Assembly (NCBI RefSeq): GCF_001310975.1
Contig: NZ_BAZY01000023.1
Span: forward strand, 1 to 37,295
Direction of reading: 5' to 3'
DNA length: 37,295 nucleotides
Source: Thermoanaerobacter thermocopriae JCM 7501
Lineage (GTDB): Bacteria; Bacillota; Thermoanaerobacteria; Thermoanaerobacterales; Thermoanaerobacteraceae
Shown: in pieces, positions 1-9,085 of the stretch
How positions within the stretch are numbered: the first letter of the stretch is position 1
Layout of the letters: every line of letters begins with the position of its first letter
Made by a program: the position numbers and the translations under genes
The notes under the pieces: model-generated
What the model was told of the DNA's origin: nothing
The model's database searches: none
Seen by the model: the letters and a program-made list of their open reading frames with translations, nothing else

Positions 1-1
1 C

Positions 2-157
2 ACTTACGTAGCAGCGCAAAACAAGGAATTAATGCGTGAGAAACGGCTAAAAATTGTAGAAGAAAAATTAGTAGAAGCGATTATAGCTGCAAAAGCAGTA
101 AACTTATCCTTAGAAGAAATAAAAGAGATGTTAGAGATTTTGTATAAGGAGGTCTAA
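2..157 (+). CDS. GntR-family transcriptional regulator, C-terminal part (YtrA-like)
   Basis: The reading frame is open from the window edge to a TAA, giving the last 51 residues. It begins TYVAAQNKELMREKR, like the segment after the wing in short YtrA-type GntR regulators (usually G-T-[FY]-V-A), followed by two helices. YtrA-type regulators typically sit directly upstream of, and repress, an ABC-2 exporter operon. Here the ABC ATPase starts 3 bases after the stop, so the regulator is probably the first gene of that operon. The DNA-binding winged helix lies outside the window, so the family call rests on the tail and the context. Confidence 0.7.
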   Translation, partial: TYVAAQNKELMREKRLKIVEEKLVEAIIAAKAVNLSLEEIKEMLEILYKEV

Positions 158-160
158 AAG

Positions 161-1030
161 GTGGAGCCAATTTTGGAAGTTAAGAATTTAAGGAAGAATT
201 TTAGAGGGTTTACATTGAAAGATATAAGTTTCTCGCTGCCACGAGGGTTTATTATGGGCTTCATTGGACCTAATGGGGCAGGGAAAAGTACGACTATTAA
301 GCTTATTATGAATTTGCTAAAAAGAGATGGAGGGGAAATCAAGATTTTTGGGTTGGACAATATAAAACATGAAAAGGAAATAAAAGAAAAAATCGGCTTT
401 GTATATGAAGAGAGCTATTTTTATGGAGAATTAACTATTTCAGAGATGAAAAGAGTTATAGCACCCCTATATAAAAACTGGGATGAGGAAGCTTTTATGA
501 AGTATTTAAAAGAATTTGATTTACCTGCTAAAAGAAAAATAAAGAGTTTATCCAGGGGAATGAAAATAAAATTTGCCCTTGCCATAGCGTTGTCCCATAG
601 CTGAACTTCTCATTATGGATGAGCCGACTTCAGGCTGGATCCTTTGATAAGAAGTGAGCTTTTGGACATTTTTTCTTCTTTAATACAAGATGAAAACAAA
701 AGTATTTTCTTTTCAACTCATATAACCTCTGACTTAGACAAAGTTGCCGATTACATTACTTTGATTAATAGAGGTGAAATAATATTTAGCACCACAAAAG
801 ATGAAATTGTAGAAAATTACGGCATTGTCAAGGGCAGCAAAGACGTTTTAAATGAGGATACTAAAAAATATTTCGTAGGAATTAAGGAAAATAAGTTTGG
901 GTTTGAAGGATTAGTGAAGGATAAAAAGCAAATAAAAAAGCTTTTAAAAGATACTGTCATTGTTGAGAAACCTACTTTAGAAGATGTGATGTTATATTTT
1001 ACAAAGGAGGAGTTTAAATGTTCAGTTTGA
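161..1030 (+). pseudogene. ABC transporter ATP-binding protein, frame broken twice (CcmA/YtrB type)
   Basis: Starts at GTG 161 after AAGGAGG. The first part (to 604) has Walker A GPNGAGKST, the Q-loop region and an LSRGMK signature. At about 599 the frame is lost just before Walker B. LLIMDEPTSG is readable in another frame (about 606-635), and at about 636 the frame shifts back, continuing from 638 (GAT CCT TTG, the DP of the D-loop) to 1030 with the H-loop STHITSD. Two losses (2 bases near 599, 1 T near 636) restore the original frame, so with them corrected this is one ATPase of about 290 residues. As written, Walker B is unreadable and the protein would be inactive. The end overlaps the permease start by 13 bases. 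Likely drives drug, peptide or lipid export. Sequencing error is as likely as a real lesion. Confidence 0.85.
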
Positions 1031-1680
1031 TTTTAAAGGATATACTGATAAGCAAAAAAATTTTACTGCTTACTGCTGCTTTTCTTATAGTATGGGTGCC
1101 GGCTTTCCCAGAAGAAGCAAGAAATTTCGCAGCTGTAGTAATAGTGGTGGGTATGGCATACATGGGGCTGATAGTAACAAGCTCAGCTGATGAGACAAAC
1201 AAAGCTGATATTTTGTTAAATAGTTTGCCTCTAAGAAGGCATGAAATTGTATTGGCAAAATACCTGTCTATATTTGTCTATTCAGCAATAGGCATAGCTA
1301 TTTATTTGTTAGTTGCAGCAGCCACAAAAGTACTAGGCTTTCCTATTCATGTATATCCTATCAATTTTAAAGCTGTAATTTACGGCATACTGGCGGTGAG
1401 TTTTCTAAATGGCATATACCTTCCTTTAATGTTTAAATTTGGACATGGTTTTTCTGGGATTATGTACATTATTTTGATTTTTGGGTTTTCTTATGGCATA
1501 TCTTATGTTATAAAACTTTTTAAAAAACTTATAAATTACGATTGGTTTCAGATTATTATATCTTTTATAATGGATCAATCAGATACAGTAAAGATGTTGC
1601 TTATAACTGCTATAGCTCTTATTATACTGACGATTTTCTATTTATTATCTGTAAAATTTTATAAAAATAGGGAGTTTTAA
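1018..1680 (+). CDS. ABC-2 type transporter permease
   Basis: A 220-residue membrane protein with about six hydrophobic segments. It has the N-terminal ILKDILISKK leader and the SLPLRRHEIVLAKYLSI segment seen in short ABC2_membrane_5-like permeases. AAAGGAGGAG precedes ATG 1018, and the gene overlaps the end of the ATPase gene, so the two are translationally coupled and form one exporter with the GntR regulator upstream. The substrate cannot be told from the sequence. A strong hairpin terminator follows at 1772. Confidence 0.85.
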   Translation: MFSLILKDILISKKILLLTAAFLIVWVPAFPEEARNFAAVVIVVGMAYMGLIVTSSADETNKADILLNSLPLRRHEIVLAKYLSIFVYSAIGIAIYLLVAAATKVLGFPIHVYPINFKAVIYGILAVSFLNGIYLPLMFKFGHGFSGIMYIILIFGFSYGISYVIKLFKKLINYDWFQIIISFIMDQSDTVKMLLITAIALIILTIFYLLSVKFYKNREF

Positions 1681-1771
1681 TAATATAGATGAGTGTTTTT
1701 TCTTTTTGTTATAGATTTATCAGGTATCAATAGGCACCAAAATAAAATAGGTTTTTATAAAATAAATAAGG

Positions 1772-1808
1772 GCCAGTTCTTTGTTAAAAGAACTGGCTTC
1801 TTGTTTCT
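1772..1808 (+). terminator. Rho-independent terminator after the ABC operon
   Basis: Perfect 10-bp stem GCCAGTTCTT/AAGAACTGGC (1772-1781 with 1788-1797), extendable by one T-A pair inside the loop, followed by a T-rich tract TTCTTGTTTCTT. Confidence 0.8.
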
Positions 1809-1855
1809 TATATTTTACAGGCAACTTTACTTCAAATTAGGCATTTGTAAGCCTT

Positions 1856-1884
1856 TTGACAAAATGGGATAAAATAAATAAAAT
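1856..1884 (+). promoter_or_regulatory. Sigma-A type promoter for the gene at 1931
   Basis: TTGACA (1856-1861), a 17-base spacer and TAAAAT (1879-1884). The -35 is perfect and the -10 matches 5 of 6. It lies 47 bases before the ATG at 1931. Confidence 0.75.
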
Positions 1885-1930
1885 TTATTTATGGCAAAGT
1901 TAATTTCATTGTCCTGGGTGAGGAAGCAGG

Positions 1931-2581
1931 ATGAAGGTTGCATGGAGTGCAACACATCGGGAGTTTTTGCTGTCAGATGGATACTACTTTTCAGGGCTTT
2001 ATAGGGAACTTTCTAAAAAAGGAATTATAATGGAAGAGGTAGAAGATTTTGATAAGCTTTTTGAGTATGATGTAATAGTGTTTAACTATCCAGAAAATCC
2101 TTTTACTGATGAGGAAAAAAAGGAAATAAGAAAATTATTGGAAAGTTATAAAAAGAAGATCATTTTTACGACACACTTTCGAAATAAAGACGGAGTATCT
2201 GAGATTTGTAACGGGATAACGAGAGATTATGGAATTTATATATTACCAGAAGGCGTTAAAGATGAGAAATTTTACTTAGAAGATGACTTTTTGATAATCA
2301 CTACAGACAATATTGAACTTTATAATCAGGATGTAAAAGAAGTGGTATTTCCATATGCAGCTCCCCTTCATATTGAAGATGAGGTAGATGTGGTACTAAG
2401 AGGAAGAGAAACAAGCTTTACTGATAGTAATAAAAATTCGCCTATTTTAATTGCCCAGAAGAGATTTGACTCTGGTGGTAAGTTGATGGTATGTGGTAGC
2501 TGCATCTTTTGGGATAACTTTTCACTCTTTAGGTTTGATAATTTGCGGTTTGTGATTAATATGTTTTTAGACATGGAGTAA
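1931..2581 (+). CDS. Uncharacterised protein, glutamine-amidotransferase-like fold suspected
   Basis: A soluble 216-residue protein with its own promoter. I do not recognise the family with certainty. The alternating strands and helices (MKVAWSATHREFLL..., then YDVIVFNYPENPFTDEEKKE, then KKIIFTTHF) and a late SGGKLMVCGSCIFWDN segment resemble the ThuA/GldG/IFT52 type of amidotransferase-like sensor domains. In these, a segment of the form 'the trapped domain opens, value is returned to strand' is followed by a G-x-G-[KR] strand. No nucleophilic Cys of a true class I amidotransferase (G-x-C-x-G) is visible, so catalysis is not inferred. No signal peptide or membrane segment. The ATG at 1931 follows GAGGAAGCAGG. 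Confidence 0.6.
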   Translation: MKVAWSATHREFLLSDGYYFSGLYRELSKKGIIMEEVEDFDKLFEYDVIVFNYPENPFTDEEKKEIRKLLESYKKKIIFTTHFRNKDGVSEICNGITRDYGIYILPEGVKDEKFYLEDDFLIITTDNIELYNQDVKEVVFPYAAPLHIEDEVDVVLRGRETSFTDSNKNSPILIAQKRFDSGGKLMVCGSCIFWDNFSLFRFDNLRFVINMFLDME

Positions 2582-2724
2582 ACTCAAAATCTTCATCTCA
2601 GTTTACTTCAATTCCTCGTTTTTTATTTTTTTTCATCAGGGTAGTATCACCGAAGCGAACTGTGCAAAACGTCAGCGTATTATTTACCTAGTAACTTTTG
2701 ACCACATCACGAATAGATCCGTTC

Positions 2725-2754
2725 TTTACAAATAGTATTTTTTTATTATATAAT
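2725..2754 (+). promoter_or_regulatory. Promoter of the riboswitch/cation ATPase transcript
   Basis: TTTACA (2725-2730), an 18-base spacer and a perfect TATAAT (2749-2754). It lies about 36 bases upstream of the riboswitch P1 stem. Confidence 0.65.
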
Positions 2755-2788
2755 TAAGTACTGAAAATAAAAAATTAGATTATTCTTT

Positions 2789-2896
2789 ACGTTAAAGGGG
2801 AGTAGCCGAAAGATAAAGCCATCATCACGGTAATCCGTTGTGATTACCTGGCTTTATCCTCCAGGTTTATAATTGCGGAGGGCAAGACCTTTGACT
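2789..2896 (+). ncRNA. yybP-ykoY (manganese) riboswitch
   Basis: The diagnostic blocks are present: AAAGGGGAGTAGC at the 5' side (2794-2806) and GGGCAAGACC at the 3' side (2880-2889). P1 is formed by GTTAAAGG (2791-2798) with CCTTTGAC (2888-2895), eight pairs with one G-T. P2 is GATAAAGCCA (2812-2821) with TGGCTTTATC (2849-2858), with a further hairpin inside it. The family (Rfam yybP-ykoY) senses Mn2+ by bridging two RNA legs and turns on Mn export genes. The CCTTTGAC strand is shared with the following terminator, so ligand-bound P1 and the terminator exclude one another: Mn2+ should allow read-through. Confidence 0.92.
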
Positions 2897-2932
2897 TAAT
2901 TCCTTATAGGAATTGAGGTCAAAGGTTTTTTT
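2887..2932 (+). terminator. Riboswitch-controlled intrinsic terminator
   Basis: ACCTTTGAC-TTAATTCC pairs with GGAATTGAGGTCAAAGGT (2904-2925) apart from a small bulge, followed by seven T. Its 5' strand is the 3' strand of riboswitch P1, the arrangement of a transcriptional ON switch. Confidence 0.88.
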
Positions 2933-3042
2933 ATCTCCTTTGTTGTAAGGAGGTGAGAGTGTTAAAAGTCAATTAAAATTCGATTAATAAATAGCGGTTA
3001 AAGTGAGATAATAAATGTAGATATAATAAGGGAGGGTCGCTA

Positions 3043-5763
3043 TTGGAGAATAAAAAATGGTATACCTTACATGCAACGGATATTGCCGAATTACTTAGCA
3101 CTCATTTGTCAAAGGGACTTTCATCCGATGTTGCCCGACAAAGGCTTAAGGAACAAGGCTACAATGAACTTGTGGGCAAAAGAGGGCTGACTTTGTTTGA
3201 AATGTTTTTGAGTCAATTCAAGGATTTCCTAGTAATTATACTTATCATTGCTAGTTTGGTATCTATGCTGGTGGGCGAAGTAATCGATTCGGCTGTAATT
3301 ATAATGATAGTTATTTTAAATGCGATACTAGGTGTAATACAGGAATATAGGGCGAATAAAGCCCTAGATGCTTTAAAGAAGATGGCAGCTCCTGAGGCGC
3401 GGGTTATAAGAGATGGCACGGTCCAGGTTATCCCTGCTCGCGAACTGGTCCCAGGGGACATAGTTTTGCTGGAAGCTGGAAACTACGTGCCAGCAGATTT
3501 GAGATTGGTGGAAAGCGTAAATCTGAAAATCGACGAGTCAGCGCTGACGGGTGAATCGGTGCCTGTTGAAAAAAATGCCGATATAGTCTTCAACGAAGAG
3601 ATGCCACTTGGAGACAGGACCAATTCTGCTTTTATGGGCACCGTCGTTACTTATGGCAGGGGCAAAGGTATAGTGGTATCGACGGGTATGAAGACTGAAA
3701 TAGGTATGATAGCTGAAATGCTCGAGTCTTACCAGGATGAAGTCACGCCTCTTCAGAAAAAACTAGAAGAAACAGGTAAAATCCTCGGAACTGCCAGCCT
3801 TATAATATGTGGCGTTGTCTTTTTGTTGGGGCTCTTGAGAGGCATCCAATTTTTAGAGATGTTTATGACTGCCGTCAGCCTTGCGGTAGCAGCTATACCC
3901 GAAGGTCTTCCTGCAATAGTAACAATAGTCTTAGCCCTCGGCATGCAGCGCATGGTAAAACGGAATGCACTCGTAAAAAAGCTACACGCTGTGGAAACTC
4001 TTGGGAGTACTACTGTTATATGTTCTGACAAAACGGGTACTCTCACCCAGAACCAGATGACTGCAACTAAAATTTTTACGAATGGCCAATTTTTTTCTAT
4101 TAGCGGTGAAGGCTACAGGCCTTACGGAGAATTTTACCTGGACGGTACCAAAATCGATCCAAAATCTGATACATGTTTAGAACTGCTCTTAAAAATTGGA
4201 GCTCTGTGTAACGATTCTAGGCTGGAAGAAAGCGGAACCGAACACGGAGGTCAAAAATCCTGGAGAATTCTTGGTGATCCAACTGAGGGAGCTCTTGTCG
4301 TTGCTGCTGCTAAAGCTGGAATTTTCGTGGAAGACCTGGAGAAGGTACAACCTCGACTTAACGAGATTCCTTTTGATTCTGACAGGAAACTTATGACGAC
4401 AATTCATCCTTTTTACGGAAAATACATAGCATATACAAAAGGGGCACCGGATGTCCTCTTAAGTCTTTCAAGTTATATTTACAAAGCTGGTCAGGAGGTA
4501 CCTCTAACACAGGAGGATATAGAAGCTATAATTGCGGCCAATAAAGCCATGGCGTCTCAGGCTCTCAGGGTGCTTGCTTTGGCTTACAGGCCTCTGGATG
4601 ATTTGCCAGAGGAACTAAAGGCGGAAGATGTTGAAAAAGATTTTGTATTCGTTGGTTTGATAGGCATGATCGATCCTCCTCGACCTGAGGCCGTAGAAGC
4701 AATAAAAACATGTAAAATGGCAGGTATACGTCCTATAATGATTACCGGCGATCACAGAGACACCGCGGTTGCTATAGCAAAGGATCTAGGCCTAATTGAG
4801 AACGAGGCGGGTGTACTGACAGGTAGTGAACTTGACTCCATAAACGACGAAGAGCTGTTCCAAAAGTCCAGGGAGGTATCAGTTTATGCGAGAGTATCGC
4901 CAGTCCATAAACTCAGAATTGTGGAAGCCATAAAAAATAACGGTCATATCGTAGCTATGACAGGAGATGGTGTCAATGATGCTCCAGCTTTGAAAAAAGC
5001 TGATATAGGTGTGGCAATGGGGATTACTGGTACTGATGTTGCCAAAGAAACTGCTGATATGATTCTGGTGGACGATAATTTCGCCAGTATAGTTTCTGCA
5101 GTGGAGGAGGGTAGGGTTATTTACTCCAACATCCGTAAATTTATATTCTTTCTGCTTTCTTGCAATATTGCGGAAATCCTCATTATCTTTATCTCTATGC
5201 TGGTGGGATTGCCTATACCGCTTAAGCCCATTCAGCTTTTGTGGATAAACGTGCTCACAGATGCATTTCCGGCTCTGGCTCTAGGTATGGAAAAGAAGGA
5301 ACCGGATATAATGCAACAGCCTCCCAGGAAACCAGAAGAACCTATAATAGATACTCGTATGAGGCGGCAAATTGCGATACAAAGCATTTTTATGACTATT
5401 TCTGTACTTGGAATATTCGTTTTTACATTAAAATATACCGACAGTATCGAAAAGGCAAGGACTTTTGCCTTTGCTACGCTAATTTTTAGCGAAATCTTGC
5501 GGGCTTTCTCGGCACGTTCTGAGACTCATTCAGTATTCAAAATTGGATTTTTTACCAACCGCTTTATGCTGTGGGGAACATTTATTTCACTAATCCTACT
5601 GATGGCTGTAATCTACGTACCGTTCTTGAGAACTATCTTCGACACGACGTACCTATCATTCTACGAAATGGATATTGTCATCATATTCGGTTTGATACCC
5701 TTCGCCGCTGCGGAGATAAGCAAAATATTCTTGTCTTCTAGAAGGTCATTGTCAAATTCGTAA
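3043..5763 (+). CDS. P-type Ca2+/Mn2+-transporting ATPase (P2A, SERCA/PMR1-like)
   Basis: 906 residues, full length for bacterial P2A pumps. TTG start after GGGAGGG. Visible motifs: N-terminal cation ATPase domain; actuator TGES (169-172); M4 PEGLPA (286-291); phosphorylation site DKTGTLT with Asp329; KGAPD in the nucleotide domain; TGDGVNDAPA (640 on); M5 NIAE (708-711) and M6 NVLTD (736-740), the Asn/Glu/Asp positions that bind Ca2+ in SERCA. It pumps divalent cations out of the cytoplasm at the cost of ATP. Family members transport Ca2+ and often Mn2+. The Mn2+ riboswitch in its leader argues that Mn2+ export is the relevant job here. By eye the codons are more GC-rich (many GCC, CTC, GAC, CGG) than neighbouring genes, which could mean transfer. 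Confidence 0.95.
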   Translation: MENKKWYTLHATDIAELLSTHLSKGLSSDVARQRLKEQGYNELVGKRGLTLFEMFLSQFKDFLVIILIIASLVSMLVGEVIDSAVIIMIVILNAILGVIQEYRANKALDALKKMAAPEARVIRDGTVQVIPARELVPGDIVLLEAGNYVPADLRLVESVNLKIDESALTGESVPVEKNADIVFNEEMPLGDRTNSAFMGTVVTYGRGKGIVVSTGMKTEIGMIAEMLESYQDEVTPLQKKLEETGKILGTASLIICGVVFLLGLLRGIQFLEMFMTAVSLAVAAIPEGLPAIVTIVLALGMQRMVKRNALVKKLHAVETLGSTTVICSDKTGTLTQNQMTATKIFTNGQFFSISGEGYRPYGEFYLDGTKIDPKSDTCLELLLKIGALCNDSRLEESGTEHGGQKSWRILGDPTEGALVVAAAKAGIFVEDLEKVQPRLNEIPFDSDRKLMTTIHPFYGKYIAYTKGAPDVLLSLSSYIYKAGQEVPLTQEDIEAIIAANKAMASQALRVLALAYRPLDDLPEELKAEDVEKDFVFVGLIGMIDPPRPEAVEAIKTCKMAGIRPIMITGDHRDTAVAIAKDLGLIENEAGVLTGSELDSINDEELFQKSREVSVYARVSPVHKLRIVEAIKNNGHIVAMTGDGVNDAPALKKADIGVAMGITGTDVAKETADMILVDDNFASIVSAVEEGRVIYSNIRKFIFFLLSCNIAEILIIFISMLVGLPIPLKPIQLLWINVLTDAFPALALGMEKKEPDIMQQPPRKPEEPIIDTRMRRQIAIQSIFMTISVLGIFVFTLKYTDSIEKARTFAFATLIFSEILRAFSARSETHSVFKIGFFTNRFMLWGTFISLILLMAVIYVPFLRTIFDTTYLSFYEMDIVIIFGLIPFAAAEISKIFLSSRRSLSNS

Positions 5764-5834
5764 ACCTAATCGCATTTTAGACCGCATGTTTTCTCCCATT
5801 ATGTCTCCTTACTACTGTTCAAAATAGATACTCA

Positions 5835-5866
5835 GGAGCACGGAAAATGTCCGTGTTCCTTTATTA
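5835..5866 (+). terminator. Terminator after the cation ATPase
   Basis: Stem GGAGCACGGA/TCCGTGTTCC (5835-5844 with 5850-5859, one G-T pair), then TTTATT. It lies between convergent genes. Confidence 0.7.
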
Positions 5867-5874
5867 ATACTCTT

Positions 5875-7491
5875 TTAATCTTTATAGTACTGCGAATAAT
5901 AATTTCCTTTTCCTACATTTGAAATACAATTTTGAGTCATATTCAACAAAATTTCTCTAATTTCCGTAGCCTTATCTTCATCTGCAAGGACTATCAGATA
6001 ATCGCCGGCTAGAATTTTCGTATTTCCCTTTGGGATTAACTCGTATGTTCCCCTCTTTATACCAACAAGTAAGCAATTTTGGGGCAAACTAATATCCTTT
6101 AATTTTTTGCCATCTAAACTTGAGCCTACACAAACAGGCATTTCGAAGATCGTCTTTCTTTTTTTATTGGCGGTAATAGATTTTTGCTTTTTCTTTATTG
6201 GCAGACGTTCTAACAGAGATTCGTAAATCGGCATATTTGAGAACAAATCTGATGAAAGGTATGCTGTTATAGAAACAGTGCTTAAGGCCAACAAATGGCT
6301 GAATGAACCGGTCATTTCGGTTACCAGCAAACTCCCTGTTATGGGCGCTCTGACTATTGCAGCAAAATATCCTGCCATAGCAAATACGATAAAATCTTTG
6401 ATGTAAATGGGGTTTAAATGCATTATATTAATTATTACAGTTCCGTATATATTGCCAATCAGAGAACCTATTATAAGGAGGGGCATAAAAATACCTCCTG
6501 GTACACCTGAGCCGTAGCTTACCATAGTGAATAAAAACTTAACAATCAATAGCAAAATTAGAAATTTTAAGCTAAAACTATTTTTACTTAATGTATCGAC
6601 AAGACCTTCACCGCCGCCAATTGCCATAGGTACCCATAGCCCAACTGCAACAGATATAACAAGAGGTAGTATTGGTTTCATATATGATTTTATTTTTAAC
6701 ATGTTGTATATATCTTGAGTTTTTAAGAGAGTTTTATTAAATACGATTCCACATAAACCAATAATGATTCCAAGTAGAATAAGATAAAGATAATTATTAA
6801 GCGGCATTACAGCAAGATTTTTGAAATTAAAAATAGGTTTAATACCTAACAACTTACCAGCTACAAAAGTTGATGTAAGTGATGAAACCATAGCAGATAT
6901 AAGTACTAATGGGGAGAAATTTTTATGAAGTTCTTCTAATGCAAAAATAACTCCTGCAAGTGGTGCGTTAAAAGCTGCTGCAAGCCCTGCACTAGCACCG
7001 CATGTAATAAGGTATTTTTCTTCAACTCTAAATCTACCAAATAACCTACTTATTCCCTGACCAATTGAAGAACCAATTTGTACACATGGACCTTCGCGTC
7101 CTAAAGAAAGTCCTGCACCTATCGCTAAAATAGTACCTAGGAGCTTTAACAGTAAAACTCGTAACCAATTAACTTTTATATAACCGATAATCATGCCTTC
7201 AACTTGAGGTATACCGCTACCGCTTATCATAGGTTCTTTTTTCACTATTATCCCCAATAATAAGCCTATTAGAGAAAGGAAAATTATCCAAGCAGTTAAT
7301 AAGTAAGGATTTGTATGAAGAATTTTGTATACAGTTATTACAAGAATATTTGTTTTTTCAAGAATATATCTTAAAATAGCAATAATCAATCCCACAAGAA
7401 AACCTGTTGTAATGCCTTCAACTATAATGCGCTTACGAAATTCTTCCCAATGTATTAAGGTATTTAATGTTATACTTTTACCTTTATTCAA
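5875..7491 (-). CDS. ClC-family chloride/proton exchanger with C-terminal RCK_C (TrkA-C) domain
   Basis: 538 residues from the TTG at 7491, chosen because GGGAGG lies 6 bases before it. A longer frame to 7506 would place that ribosome binding site inside the gene. ClC signatures in order: GSGIP (91-95), GREGP (131-135, gating Glu133), FALEEL with Glu pair 186-187 at the position of the proton-pathway glutamate of exchangers, and GVPGGIFMP (329-337). The last ~75 residues (from about 460) form a TrkA-C domain, seen in a subset of bacterial ClCs and likely binding a small regulatory ligand. The glutamates favour a 2Cl-/H+ antiporter over a channel. Convergent with the cation ATPase; no operon partner. 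Confidence 0.93.
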   Translation of the reverse strand: MNKGKSITLNTLIHWEEFRKRIIVEGITTGFLVGLIIAILRYILEKTNILVITVYKILHTNPYLLTAWIIFLSLIGLLLGIIVKKEPMISGSGIPQVEGMIIGYIKVNWLRVLLLKLLGTILAIGAGLSLGREGPCVQIGSSIGQGISRLFGRFRVEEKYLITCGASAGLAAAFNAPLAGVIFALEELHKNFSPLVLISAMVSSLTSTFVAGKLLGIKPIFNFKNLAVMPLNNYLYLILLGIIIGLCGIVFNKTLLKTQDIYNMLKIKSYMKPILPLVISVAVGLWVPMAIGGGEGLVDTLSKNSFSLKFLILLLIVKFLFTMVSYGSGVPGGIFMPLLIIGSLIGNIYGTVIINIMHLNPIYIKDFIVFAMAGYFAAIVRAPITGSLLVTEMTGSFSHLLALSTVSITAYLSSDLFSNMPIYESLLERLPIKKKQKSITANKKRKTIFEMPVCVGSSLDGKKLKDISLPQNCLLVGIKRGTYELIPKGNTKILAGDYLIVLADEDKATEIREILLNMTQNCISNVGKGNYYSQYYKD

Positions 7492-7975
7492 TAAGATCCC
7501 TCCCAAAGCATAAAATGAATGAATTTTATTTTCCTCATATTATCATTATACTACAAGATCAAGCATTTTAATTGCTGGGTTTACTTTTATAGGATTGAGC
7601 TAAGTTATATAATTATATAAAAGATGTTAAACTACTCTCTACAGCGAAACTAAAGATCTAATTGGGATTATGATAATATACCGATATTGCATGAAATTGA
7701 ATTTGAAATAAAACTATCTGCGTAGTATAATGGCTGATAAACCGCAAGATGGTATTGTCAAACTAAAATAATCTGGCAATACCTATTATTTTGTAAGAAA
7801 ATTATGTAAATAGATATTACTTTTTAAAGATAGATTAGCGGATACATATAAATCTTAAATAAGAATAATTATTATTGTCGTTGTAATTGCTTGATAATTG
7901 AGATATAATTAAGAAAACAGGATAGAGTGGGAAAAGACAGAAAATGTTTGTAAATATGAAAGGTGGGGATAAAAT
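7492..7975. other. Intergenic region, 484 bases
   Basis: Divergent upstream region of the ClC and gpmA genes. No gene or recognisable coding remnant was found. It holds a hairpin GGTATTGTCA/TGGCAATACC (7751-7760 with 7774-7783), a TATAAT on the minus strand (7545-7550) that may serve the ClC gene, and the gpmA promoter at 7881-7909. Confidence 0.6.
7881..7909 (+). promoter_or_regulatory. Promoter of gpmA
   Basis: TTGTAA (7881-7886), 17-base spacer, perfect TATAAT (7904-7909), 66 bases before the ATG. Confidence 0.65.
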
Positions 7976-8731
7976 ATGTATAAAGTTGTTTTGCTAAGAC
8001 ACGGAGAAAGCCTGTGGAATATGGAAAACAGGTTTACTGGCTGGACGGATATTGATTTATCTCCAAAGGGAATTGAAGAAGCTCGGGAAAGTGGCAAGAC
8101 TTTAAAGGCAGAAGGGTATATTTTTGACTGCGCTTTTACTTCGGTTTTAAAAAGAGCTATAAGAACTTTGTGGATTGTTCTTGACGAATTAGATTTGATG
8201 TGGATACCGGTTTATAAATCATGGAGGCTCAATGAAAGGCATTATGGAGCACTGCAAGGGCTCAATAAAGCTGAAACTGCCAAGAAATACGGAGAAGAGC
8301 AGGTAAAAATATGGAGAAGGTCTGCTGATGTAAGGCCACCCGCCTTAGAAAAAGATGACCCGAGATATCCCGGCTTTGACCCCAGATATGCTGACCTTTC
8401 TGAAGAAGAAATTCCCCTTACTGAAAATTTGATTGATACAATTAACAGAGTTACTTCCTATTGGGAGTCCACAATTGCACCGACTATAAAATCAGGTAAA
8501 AAAGTGCTAATAGTTGCTCATGGAAATAGTTTGAGAGGGCTTGTAAAATACCTTGACAATCTTTCAAATGAAGAGATAATGGAGCTAAACATTCCTACAG
8601 GAATTCCACTAGTTTATGAGCTTGATGGTGATTTAAAGCCTATAAAGCATTATTATCTTGCCGATGAAGAGAAGGTAAAAGAGAAGAAAGAATTGGTAGC
8701 TAAACAAGGAAAGGTTCAAGGGAATTCTTAA
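7976..8731 (+). CDS. gpmA: 2,3-bisphosphoglycerate-dependent phosphoglycerate mutase
   Basis: 251 residues, the usual size for dPGM. It carries the phosphohistidine motif LLRHGES (His9 is the phospho-acceptor), [13 protein letters not shown], the [14 protein letters not shown] segment and the second catalytic histidine in [10 protein letters not shown] (His182). It interconverts 3- and 2-phosphoglycerate in glycolysis/gluconeogenesis in the cytoplasm. ATG after GGTGGGG. It stands alone behind its own promoter and ends at a terminator near 8930. Confidence 0.97.
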   Translation: MYKVVLLRHGESLWNMENRFTGWTDIDLSPKGIEEARESGKTLKAEGYIFDCAFTSVLKRAIRTLWIVLDELDLMWIPVYKSWRLNERHYGALQGLNKAETAKKYGEEQVKIWRRSADVRPPALEKDDPRYPGFDPRYADLSEEEIPLTENLIDTINRVTSYWESTIAPTIKSGKKVLIVAHGNSLRGLVKYLDNLSNEEIMELNIPTGIPLVYELDGDLKPIKHYYLADEEKVKEKKELVAKQGKVQGNS

Positions 8732-9007
8732 AATATTGGTAGGAAGTAACTTGCAGCTTATCTTTATGCTTGTTGCAGAATTGCCGCGAAGCACTTTTGT
8801 ATTGGCTGTTCTATTTGATCAAGATGAGTAATAAATTACTTTAATGGTGGTTTAAAATTAAGCATTTTTTGAAAAAGATATTTTAAGAGTTGATAGTGGT
8901 AAAAGTGCAGAAAGATACTATACCATATGAGGGTATACTTTTATAAAGTATATCCCTTTAAAATTTTTTTAAAAGAACATTAAGATAATGTTTTCGTTGT
9001 CAAACTA
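8732..9007. other. Intergenic region upstream of the EET operon
   Basis: No coding signal is seen over these bases. The only clear element is the hairpin terminator at 8930-8970. The EET promoter begins at 9008. Confidence 0.6.
8930..8970 (+). terminator. Rho-independent terminator
   Basis: AGGGTATACTT (8930-8940) pairs with AAGTATATCCCT (8946-8957) with one bulged A, followed by TTAAAATTTTTTT. It separates gpmA from the EET operon. Confidence 0.7.
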
Positions 9008-9036
9008 TAGACAAACTACAATTTGTTTAGTAAAAT
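9008..9036 (+). promoter_or_regulatory. Promoter of the EET operon with an inverted repeat in the spacer
   Basis: TAGACA (9008-9013), 17-base spacer, TAAAAT (9031-9036), each 5 of 6 to consensus, about 50 bases before the ndh2 ATG. The spacer holds the inverted repeat ACAAA-N6-TTTGT (9011-9026), well placed for a repressor. It does not match the Rex consensus well (TTGTGA or TTGTTAA half-sites). Confidence 0.65.
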
Positions 9037-9085
9037 ATTATAGAAAGAATGTTGTTATAATTGTATCAAACGAGAGGTGTTTTGT

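Noticed and set aside
7751-7783. Hairpin GGTATTGTCA/TGGCAATACC as a terminator or small RNA
   Set aside because: No T-run directly follows and no gene upstream on the plus strand needs it.
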